A DNA stretch of 64,000 nt from Candidatus Caldilinea saccharophila. GTDB lineage: Bacteria; Chloroflexota; Anaerolineae; Caldilineales; Caldilineaceae. The translations under genes and the position numbers were made by a program. Positions 31,017 through 39,231 of this stretch are shown here, one piece after another. The notes beneath the pieces are model-generated. The model saw only the letters and a program-made list of their open reading frames with translations. It did not search any database and had not been told where the DNA came from. Within the stretch, counting starts at the first letter, position 1, and each line of letters opens with the position of its first letter. Location: contig JADJVW010000023.1 in assembly GCA_016710365.1 (NCBI GenBank), positions 1-64,000 on the forward strand, in the 5' to 3' direction.

Positions 31017-33020
31017 TCACGCTACTTCCGCCCATGCCTCCACGGCTGCGTCCAGTTCGACCTGCGTGTCGGTGTAGGCTTGTCCCAGCCGCTGGATCGC
31101 GGTGATGTCCTGTGCAAGCGTGGCGGCGTGTAGATTTTCTTCCAGCTTGAGCAGGTGCGCTTCCAGGGCGTGCACGCGGCCTTCCGCGTCGGCGACCACT
31201 TTCGCCCGGCGCCGATCATCGGCTTTCGATTGTTTGCCGGCGACATATTCTTCGCGCACACCCGACCGCACGACGGCCGTCGTCTGTTTTTCCGCCTCGG
31301 CTGCTTGCTGGCGCGCGGCCAGCATGGCAGTGTAGGAGCCCGCAAAAACTTCGAGATGGTGGTTGCGCAGCTCCCACACCTGCGTCGCCAGATGATCGAT
31401 CAAATAGCGATCGTGCGAGACGAGCAGGATCGTCCCCTCGAAGTGTTCGAGCACCTGCTGCAAGACTTCCTGCGCCGGGATGTCGAGATGGTTGCTCGGC
31501 TCGTCGAGTAGCAGCAGATTCGCCCCTGCCAGCGCCAGGATCGCCAGCGCCAGCCGCCCCCGTTCGCCGCCGCTGAGCAGTCGCACCGGTTTGAAGACAT
31601 CCTCGCCGCGAAAAGATATTGCGCCAGGTAGTTGCGCCGCGCCGAGCAGCATCTGCTTGTGGCTGAGCAACTCGTCGATCACTGTGTTGTTTGGGTTGAG
31701 CCGCTCGTGCGCCTGCGAGAAGTAGCCGATCTTGAGGCTGGCGCCGAACTTGATCTGGCCGTCCAATGGCGCAAGCTCGCCCAGCAACGTGCGCAGAAAG
31801 GTGGTCTTGCCGCTGCCGTTTGGCCCGATCAGCGCCGCACATTCGCCGCGCTCCAGCGTGATCGGCTCCGCCTGAAAGAGCGTCTTGGCCGGATAGCCAA
31901 TCGTCAGCGCGGTCGTGCGCAGAACCAGGTTGCCGCTGCGCAGCGCCGTCTTGAGCTTGAGGCTGAGCTGCGGTGGGCGCACCACCGGGTTGCGCAGCCC
32001 TTTGATTGCCTGCTCCACATCCGCGACGCCCCACTTTGCCTCGGAGATATCGACCTCCTCCATGACCTGGCCCCAGTTCTTGCTGAGCAGCAGATCAAGC
32101 CCACCCGCCTCGACCACGCGCACCTCGCGGATCAGCCTGCGCATCCGCCCAACGGCCTGGTTCTTGGTGGCGTCGCGCGCGATATTGCGCTTGATGTAGT
32201 CGAGTTCGCCCAGAAAGCGCTCCTTGATGGCGGCGAACTCGACTTCGCGGCGTTCCCACCGTTCCTGGCGCTGGCGCAAATAGTGGCTGTAGTTACCGTT
32301 ATAGGTCTCGAAGCCGGCTGGCCCCATTTCCCAGATGCGGTTGACGACATTGTCGAGAAAGTAGCGGTCGTGCGAGACGATCAACAGCGCGCCGTCCCAC
32401 GTGCGCAACATGCTCTCCAGCCACTCGACTGCCTGCACGTCGAGATGATTGGTCGGCTCGTCAAGGATCAGCAGGTCGGGTTTTTCCAACAGCAGGCGCG
32501 CCAGCAGCGCGCGCGTCTTCTGTCCGCCGCTGAGCACCGAGATCTGGAGATCCCACTCGTTGCGCGTAAAGCCCAGGCCATAGAGCACCTGGCCAATGCG
32601 CAGCTCGTACTCATAGCCGCCGGCGCGCTCGAACGCATCCTGCGCCGCGCTGTATTCGGCCAGCAGGTCGTCGCTGTGCGCTTCGGCCATGCGATGCTCC
32701 AGGTCGTGCAGCCGCGCCTCCTGTTCGTGCAGCCCCGCGAAGACCTTGAGCATCTCGTCGTGGACAGTGTTGTGACGACCGGCAAAGGCTTCGACCGCCT
32801 CTTGGCGCAAGTAACCGATGCGCGTACTGCGCGCCATCGTGACGTTGCCGGAGGATGGTTGCGCCAGCCCCGCGAGCACGCGCAGCAGGGTCGTCTTGCC
32901 GATCCCGTTCGGCCCGACCAGCCCGATCTTGCCGTCGTTGGGGATCGACGCCGAAATGCCCAGGAAGACGTCGTAGTCGCCAAAGGCAAAGCCTAAATTA
33001 GAAATTGTTAGCATTGACAT
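31017..33020 (-). CDS. ABC-F family ATPase (EttA/Uup/Vga-like)
   Basis: Two ATPase domains in one soluble chain: Walker A GPNGIGKTTLLRVLAGL and GPNGSGKTTFLRTLLGEL; signatures LSGGQKTRALLARLL and LSGGERGRLALAILAL; Walker B with catalytic Glu LLILDEPTNHLD and LLLLDEPSNHLD. The P-site linker lies between, and a coiled-coil tail (VHALEAHLLKLEENLHAATLAQDI) ends it. ABC-F proteins act on the ribosome in translation control or antibiotic protection. Start ATG 33020 or 33014 (MLTISNLGF); an earlier ATG at 33035 adds five residues. Confidence 0.92.
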   Translation of the reverse strand: MSMLTISNLGFAFGDYDVFLGISASIPNDGKIGLVGPNGIGKTTLLRVLAGLAQPSSGNVTMARSTRIGYLRQEAVEAFAGRHNTVHDEMLKVFAGLHEQEARLHDLEHRMAEAHSDDLLAEYSAAQDAFERAGGYEYELRIGQVLYGLGFTRNEWDLQISVLSGGQKTRALLARLLLEKPDLLILDEPTNHLDVQAVEWLESMLRTWDGALLIVSHDRYFLDNVVNRIWEMGPAGFETYNGNYSHYLRQRQERWERREVEFAAIKERFLGELDYIKRNIARDATKNQAVGRMRRLIREVRVVEAGGLDLLLSKNWGQVMEEVDISEAKWGVADVEQAIKGLRNPVVRPPQLSLKLKTALRSGNLVLRTTALTIGYPAKTLFQAEPITLERGECAALIGPNGSGKTTFLRTLLGELAPLDGQIKFGASLKIGYFSQAHERLNPNNTVIDELLSHKQMLLGAAQLPGAISFRGEDVFKPVRLLSGGERGRLALAILALAGANLLLLDEPSNHLDIPAQEVLQQVLEHFEGTILLVSHDRYLIDHLATQVWELRNHHLEVFAGSYTAMLAARQQAAEAEKQTTAVVRSGVREEYVAGKQSKADDRRRAKVVADAEGRVHALEAHLLKLEENLHAATLAQDITAIQRLGQAYTDTQVELDAAVEAWAEVA

Positions 33021-33160
33021 CGCTGCATACTCCACAATTGATGGCAGATGGCATCGCTTCCGATCAAGACGCGATCACTGCCATTTCAGAATCACGCACA
33101 ATTATAGCAGATGCAGCACACTGGAGTGTTTTGTGATGGGCGTGGGGGCAAGCTCTGCCT

Positions 33161-33690
33161 GCAAGCTGCCGGTTTGTTGGCGCAAGACACGTCGGGCTGG
33201 TAGCCCGACCTACGCTATTGTTGTTGGCGACGGGCACGGCTTGCGTAGGTCACGCTACCAGCGTGACGTGGGTCGTCAAGCAAGCTGCCGGTTTGTTGGC
33301 GCAGACACGTCGGGCTGGTAGCCCGACCTACGCTATTGTTGGTGATGGACACAGCTTGCGTAGGTCACGCTACCAGCGTGACGTGGGTCGTCAACGCAAG
33401 CTGCCGGTTTGTTGGCGCAGATGTGTCGGGCTGGTAGCCCGACCTACGCTATTGTTGTTGGCGACGGGCACGGCTTGCGTAGGTCACGCTACCAGCGTGA
33501 CGTGGGTCGTCAATGCAAGCTGCCGGTTTGTTGGCGCAAGACACGTCGGGCTGGTAGCCCGACCTACGCTATTGTTGGTGATGGACACAGCTTGCGTAGG
33601 TCACGCTACCAGCGTGACGTGGGTCGTCAACGCAAGCTGCCGGTTTGTTGGCGCAGATGTGTCGGGCTGGTAGCCCGACCTACAGGTTAA
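33161..33690. repeat. Tandem array of ~4.5 units of 116-119 bp
   Basis: Units begin at 33161, 33280, 33396, 33515 and 33632 (last partial). Each starts GCAAGCTGCCGGTTTGTTGG and contains two palindromes, GTCGGGCTggtAGCCCGAC and GTCACGCTaccAGCGTGAC. Alternate units differ at fixed positions (GGCGACGGGCACGG against GGTGATGGACACAG, and ACACG against TGTG), which suggests expansion partly by a ~235-bp double unit. This fills the 668-bp gap 33036-33703; I see no gene there. Related single GTCGGGCT palindromes lie at 59193 and 59278. Confidence 0.9.
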
Positions 33691-33703
33691 GCTGCGATTT
33701 ATA

Positions 33704-34768
<1,065 letters not shown>

Positions 34769-34782
34769 GAGAGGAAGCTATA

Positions 34783-34871
34783 AAGTATGAAGTATGAATC
34801 GTGAAATGTGAAGGATAGAGCGCCGATATAAGCGTTCTTACTTCACATTTCACGATTCACCATTCATACTT
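34783..34871. repeat. AAGTATGAATCGTGAAATGTGAAG inverted repeat
   Basis: AAGTATGAAGTATGAATCG runs into TGAAATGTGAAGG; after a ~25-bp centre, CTTCACATTTCACGATTCAC and CATTCATACTT form the near-complete complement. It separates AsnRS from the WecA-like gene. The style (short repeated words forming a long stem) is like the in-gene insertions at 6518, 9931 and 10298. Confidence 0.8.
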
Positions 34872-34880
34872 CGAAAGCTT

Positions 34881-36227
34881 TCACGGGCGCATTGTCGTCA
34901 ACGTGCGCGGAAAGGCGATGGTCTCGCGCACGTGATCCAGCCCGCAGATCCAGGCGACGGTGCGTTCGACGCCGAGGCCAAAGCCGCTGTGCACGACCGA
35001 ACCGTAGCGACGCAGATCGACGTACCATTCGTAAGGCGCCATCGGCAGGTGATGGCGTTCGATGGCCGCGATCAGCTTGGAGGCATCGCTCATGCGCTCG
35101 CTGCCGCCGGTGATCTCTCCATACCCTTCGGGCGCCAGCAGATCGACGCTGCGGCACACTTCCGGTCGGCCCGCTTCTGGCTCCATGTAGAAAGCTTTCA
35201 CCTGGGTGGGGTAGTGGTGCACAAAAACCGGCTTCTCAAACTGGGCGGCAATATAGGTCTCGTGCGGGCTGCCAAAATCGTCGCCCCACTCGATGGCGGG
35301 CACCGGATCTTCGTAGCCGGGCACCAAGTCGCCCCTGGCCGCGGCGTCGTTGATCATCTGCACCGCCTCGTCGTAGTGGATGCGCGGGAAGGGTGCGGTG
35401 ACGCGCTGCAACGCAGTTGTGTCACGCTCCAACACTTGCAACTCCGGCGCGCATTCGGTCAGACAGCGCTGGACAATATAGCTCACGAATTGCTCTTCGA
35501 TCTCCATGAGTTGGTCGAGATCGCAGAAGGCGATCTCCGGCTCCACCATCCAGAACTCCTGAAGATGGCGCCGCGTCTTGCTCTTTTCGGCGCGGAAGGT
35601 GGGGCCGAAGCAATAGACTTTGCCAAAGGCAAAGATATTTGCCTCATTGTAAAGCTGCCCCGTCTGCGCAAGATACGCCGGCTCGCCGTGATAGTCGATC
35701 TCGAAGAGCGTGGTCGTGCCTTCGGCCGCAGCGGGTGTGATGATAGGCGTGTCCACGTTGAGGAAGTCGCGGTCATCCAGCCAGTCGCGGATCGCACGCA
35801 CGATGGTGGCGCGCACGCGCATCGCCGCCCACTGGCGCGAAGAGCGCAGCCACAGATGCCGGTTCTGCATCAGAAACTCGACGCCGTGCTCCTTGGGCTG
35901 GATCGGGAAAGGGTCGGAGATGCCCATCGACTCGATGCCGCGCACGTCGATCTCATAGCCGCCTGGAATGCCGGGCGCACGCGGGTCAGCCTTGACGATT
36001 CCGCGCACGATAACGCTAGTTTCCTGGGTGACTGCCTTGGCGATCTCGAAATCTTCCTCCTGGACATTGCCACGGAAAACGACTGCCTGGCAGATGCCGG
36101 CGCCGTCGCGCACTTGCAGGAAAACCAACTTGCCCTTGCCGGTTTTAGCGTAACACCAGCCCTGAATGGTAACTTCTTGATCAACGTGCTCGTGTAAGGA
36201 GCGAATCGTCACAATCGGCGCTTGCAT
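34881..36227 (-). CDS. asnS: Asparagine--tRNA ligase
   Basis: 448 residues. An OB-fold anticodon-binding domain (EVTIQGWCYAKTGKGKLVFLQVRDG) is followed by the class II catalytic core: motif 2 FRAEKSKTRRHLQEFWMVEPE (adenylate-binding arginine) and motif 3 SGFGLGVERTVAWI. The residues around the amino-acid pocket and the WMVEPEIAFCDL segment are of AsnRS rather than AspRS type. It charges tRNA-Asn directly. Confidence 0.95.
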   Translation of the reverse strand: MQAPIVTIRSLHEHVDQEVTIQGWCYAKTGKGKLVFLQVRDGAGICQAVVFRGNVQEEDFEIAKAVTQETSVIVRGIVKADPRAPGIPGGYEIDVRGIESMGISDPFPIQPKEHGVEFLMQNRHLWLRSSRQWAAMRVRATIVRAIRDWLDDRDFLNVDTPIITPAAAEGTTTLFEIDYHGEPAYLAQTGQLYNEANIFAFGKVYCFGPTFRAEKSKTRRHLQEFWMVEPEIAFCDLDQLMEIEEQFVSYIVQRCLTECAPELQVLERDTTALQRVTAPFPRIHYDEAVQMINDAAARGDLVPGYEDPVPAIEWGDDFGSPHETYIAAQFEKPVFVHHYPTQVKAFYMEPEAGRPEVCRSVDLLAPEGYGEITGGSERMSDASKLIAAIERHHLPMAPYEWYVDLRRYGSVVHSGFGLGVERTVAWICGLDHVRETIAFPRTLTTMRP

Positions 36228-36235
36228 AGCAGCAC

Positions 36236-36690
36236 TTATTCCTCTTCTTCCCAGTCACTCCAATTGAAATCCGGCTTTGACAGGCTCTTCATCACCGGCA
36301 ACTCGTCTGGACCGGTTTTTTCTGCCGCGAACAGCGACGAAATATCGATCTGATAGTCGTCGAGGCGCCGGCCTACGGTGGAAAAATGGTCGGGGCGAAA
36401 CTCATAGCTGTCGCGCATTTCCGGGTGCGCGCTGTGGGTGTAGATAAAGACTGCTTGAGGCGCGATGTAGGCGACCTCGGCTTCGGCGGCGGCTTGCGAC
36501 TTTGGGTCTTCGGCCGGGCGCTGGCGCGAGCGCGCTTTGCGGCGCGCCTTGCGCTGGCGCGTCGCACCTTGCTTGGCTTCCGCGGGGCGGTTTGGTTCGG
36601 GCGCCGGCGTCTGGGCTGAATTCTCTTTTTTGGGGCGGAAGAAGCGTCGCTGGCTGCGCCGCGACCCTCGCTCGATTTTTCGTCACTCAT
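36236..36690 (-). CDS. Small basic-linker protein of unknown function, one frameshift
   Basis: ATG 36690 gives MSDEK, then the frame breaks at a run of five A (36676-36680 on this strand's complement). With one more A the protein reads on as IERGSRRSQRRFFRPKKENSAQ, through a Lys/Arg/Ala-rich linker (KARRKARSRQRPAEDPK), to a conserved-looking C-terminus VAYIAPQAVFIYTHSAHPEMRDSYEFRPDHF..LDDYQIDISSLF and an acidic end WEEEE at 36236. About 150 residues. I do not recognise the family. Two direct copies of a 17-18 bp sequence lie just upstream (36711-36750). Confidence 0.6.
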
Positions 36691-36710
36691 TGTGCTGCTA
36701 CTCCATAAAT

Positions 36711-36750
36711 CATTACATGCGTTAAATCACTACATGCGTTAAATCACCAC
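36711..36750 (-). promoter_or_regulatory. Direct repeat ACATGCGTTAAATCAC x2
   Basis: TTACATGCGTTAAATCAC and CTACATGCGTTAAATCAC stand head to tail, upstream of the small basic-linker gene. They may be paired binding sites for a regulator or a short duplication; no inverted symmetry. Confidence 0.4.
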
Positions 36751-36801
36751 AAAGGATTCAGAGGAAACAACAGATTGGATCCTTTTGTGTTAGGTGCACT
36801 C

Positions 36802-37569
36802 TCAGGGCGCTGTCAAACGCGAAACTTCCTGTCCCTGCGGATTGACGAGCCGAGCGACGCTGCCGGTCTGCCAGACCGGGGCTGCCTGGTTCCAGTAAAG
36901 CGCAACGCTGGTGTCGGCGCCGGAACCCGTGTAGAGAACGACGCCGCTGCCAGGGAAAAGGGAAATGCCGCCAAAAAGATAGGAGGGGCCATTTTCTTTT
37001 TCCAGTCGCCAGCCTTGTAGATTGATGACAAGGTCGCTGTCGTTGGCAATCTGCACCGACTCGTTGCTCAAGATGCCATTGCCGGTAAACGACGCCACCC
37101 GGATGCCTTCGCCTGCTGCCGGCGTGTTTGTCGCAACAAGCGGCGCAGGTTGAACCGTGCTGACAATCGGCTGCACATCCCCACGCGGGATCACCAGACG
37201 CTGGCCGGAAAAGACGAAATCCGGATTGGTCAAGTTGTTGGCGTCCATGACCGCCTGCATCGTCACACCGTAGCGTCCTGCAATTGCCAGCAAGCTGTCG
37301 CCCGCCTGGACGATGTAAACCTCCTCGGCGCCTGCCGCAGCCGTCCCCTCGGGCGTCGCTGCATTCGGCGCCGATTGTGGAGTCACGATAGCTGCCGGCG
37401 TCGACGTAAAGGTCGGGGCGATCACCGGCGCGGTGAGCGGGGTGGCGAGCGCCGCCAACACCTCTGGGTCGGGTCGTCGTTGTTCCACCACCCAGACGAC
37501 GGCAACCGCAATCGTTAAGCTGATCAACGCGTTGAGAATGATGACTAGAGCCAATTGACGGCGATTCAT
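36802..37569 (-). CDS. Membrane-anchored LysM plus lamin-tail (LTD) protein
   Basis: 255 residues. An N-terminal anchor (LALVIILNALISLTIAVAVVWVV) leads to an outward linker rich in Pro/Thr/Ala, a LysM domain (YIVQAGDSLLAIAGRYGVTMQAVMDANNLTNPDFVFSGQRLVIP) and a C-terminal lamin-tail-like domain (NGILSNESVQIANDSDLVINLQGWRLEKENGPSYLFGGISLFPGSGVVLYTG). LysM binds peptidoglycan or chitin-like glycans. The LTD role in bacteria is unknown; it is often on secreted proteins. It is transcribed divergently from htrA across ~190 bp. Confidence 0.85.
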   Translation of the reverse strand: MNRRQLALVIILNALISLTIAVAVVWVVEQRRPDPEVLAALATPLTAPVIAPTFTSTPAAIVTPQSAPNAATPEGTAAAGAEEVYIVQAGDSLLAIAGRYGVTMQAVMDANNLTNPDFVFSGQRLVIPRGDVQPIVSTVQPAPLVATNTPAAGEGIRVASFTGNGILSNESVQIANDSDLVINLQGWRLEKENGPSYLFGGISLFPGSGVVLYTGSGADTSVALYWNQAAPVWQTGSVARLVNPQGQEVSRLTAP

Positions 37570-37756
37570 GCCAGATCAGCTCTCACAAGGGAATCGGTCT
37601 GCATGGTGGCATTGTACCACAGCGGTCAGGAAAGCCGAGCCACATCGCGATAATGGTGATCCTTGTCACCGTTACGGACAGGTGGAAAGCGTAAAATCGA
37701 CAAACTGCACGCTGACAGGTTAAGCTTTGGCTTATTGAACGAATGGTGAAAATCAC

Positions 37757-39025
37757 ATGTATGATTTGACTCCGCCTCCCCGCCGCACCAAAGGCCCGTT
37801 GTTGTTGATCGGCGGCGCCGGCCTTTTGGTCTTCGTCAGCCTGTGCGCGGTTGTGACGCTAGGGTTTATGAGCATGACGCGGCCAGAGGCTACGCGCGCA
37901 CCCACATCGGACAACCAATTTGTCCGCGTGGCTGCGACGCCGCGGCCGCAGATCACCGTAGAGGCGCCGCCCGAAGGCATTGATTACGAAAGCGCCGTGT
38001 TGCGCAACATCTATGCGCAGAACAACGCCTCGGTGGTCAATGTCACAGTTTGGATGGATCACCCCCCCATCGATGACTCATCGGCGCTGCCGATCCCGTT
38101 GCCCGAAAATGGCAATGGCGAATTGCTGCCACTCGTCAACGGCTCTGGCTTTGTGTGGGACGCCGACGGCCACGTCGTCACCAATTTCCATGTCGTCGAA
38201 GATGGACAGCGTTTCCAGGTCACTTTCTACGACGGCGCTACGGCTTTGGCGGAAGTCATCGGTCGTGATGAAGACAGTGATCTGGCCGTACTCAAGATCG
38301 ACCCGGAAGGCTACGACCTGGTCCCGGTGCAACCCGGTAACATCGACGATGTCTACGTCGGGATGCGCGTCGCCGCCATTGGCAACCCGTTTGGCCTGCA
38401 AGGCACGTTGACCAGCGGCATCGTCAGCGCCATCGGTCGCACCATTCCCTCGCGCGGCAGCTTCAGCATCCCCGATTCGATCCAGACCGACGCCGCTATC
38501 AATCCTGGCAATTCCGGCGGGCCGCTCTTCAACGAACGTGGCGAGATCATCGGCGTCAACGCACAGATCCGTTCGGAGGTGCGGGCGAACAGCGGCGTAG
38601 GCTTTGCCATCCCGATCGCGATCGTCGAACGCGTGGTGCCAGGGTTGATCGAAAATGGCCGCTACGAGCACAGCTACATGGGCATCAGCGGCGTCACCTT
38701 CAGCCCCATTTGCAGCGAAGAGCAAGGCATTGAAAAGTTTCAGCGCGGGGTCATCGTCGATCGCGTGCTGGGCAATACGCCGGCCGCGCGCGCGGGTCTG
38801 CGCGGCAGCACGCGGCCACTGCAAACCGCCTTCACCGGCATCTGCCCACAAGCGTCGGGGGGCGATTTCGTCGTTGCCGTCGATGGGCAGCCGGTTGGCA
38901 CTTTCGACGATATTCTGATTTTTCTGGCGCGCAACACCAGCCCAGGCGATACGATCACGCTGACTGTTCTGCGCGGGAGTGAGACGCTCGACGTGCCGTT
39001 GACGCTGTCGCCGCGGCCTGGTTGA
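37757..39025 (+). CDS. HtrA/DegP-type serine protease with PDZ domain
   Basis: 422 residues, anchored by GPLLLIGGAGLLVFVSLCAVVTLGF, so the protease faces outside. Catalytic triad: His145 (VVTNFHVVED), Asp175 (EDSDLAVLKID), Ser253 (NPGNSGGPLFN). The PDZ domain follows with GVIVDRVLGNTPAARAGLRG and ends near DTITLTVLRGSETLDVPLTL. It should degrade misfolded envelope proteins. The long insert between the N-terminal anchor and the protease core (DHPPIDDSSALPIPLPENG) is modest. No sigma-stress site is obvious. Confidence 0.92.
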   Translation: MYDLTPPPRRTKGPLLLIGGAGLLVFVSLCAVVTLGFMSMTRPEATRAPTSDNQFVRVAATPRPQITVEAPPEGIDYESAVLRNIYAQNNASVVNVTVWMDHPPIDDSSALPIPLPENGNGELLPLVNGSGFVWDADGHVVTNFHVVEDGQRFQVTFYDGATALAEVIGRDEDSDLAVLKIDPEGYDLVPVQPGNIDDVYVGMRVAAIGNPFGLQGTLTSGIVSAIGRTIPSRGSFSIPDSIQTDAAINPGNSGGPLFNERGEIIGVNAQIRSEVRANSGVGFAIPIAIVERVVPGLIENGRYEHSYMGISGVTFSPICSEEQGIEKFQRGVIVDRVLGNTPAARAGLRGSTRPLQTAFTGICPQASGGDFVVAVDGQPVGTFDDILIFLARNTSPGDTITLTVLRGSETLDVPLTLSPRPG

Positions 39026-39100
39026 TCAAGGCCAGGCCGCTGGGTGGCTTGAACGGACGCACGCCAAAATTCTGAGATATCCCTTACCAAGCAGGTGGCT

Positions 39101-39129
39101 TTGTCGCAACGGGGCGGCAGTGCTACAAT
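39101..39129 (+). promoter_or_regulatory. Promoter of the beta-propeller gene
   Basis: TTGTCG (39101-39106), 17-bp spacer, TACAAT (39124-39129) with an upstream TGC making an extended -10. It lies ~100 bp before the gene start and after the htrA stop. Confidence 0.5.
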
Positions 39130-39231
39130 TGCCTTTGCCACCGTGCGCTGTGCGTGTTTTCGCCAGCGCACAAATTATGGGGTGCACGCACATGATTTGC
39201 TCGCCAGCCGACCCCATCGAAGGAGTGCTTG

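Noticed and set aside
31632..32996. 454-codon frame opposite the ABC-F gene
   Set aside because: Antisense frame of a highly conserved gene in GC-rich DNA; no family motifs.
33218..33690. Open frames of 90-150 codons in the tandem array
   Set aside because: They arise because the unit length keeps frames open; the peptides only repeat the DNA unit and have no start or ribosome site of their own.
33161..33690. CRISPR array
   Set aside because: Units are ~117 bp and nearly identical throughout; there are no short repeats with unique spacers and no cas genes.
34932..36197. 421-codon frame opposite asnS
   Set aside because: Antisense shadow of a core gene; composition rich in Ala/Asp/Val without motifs.
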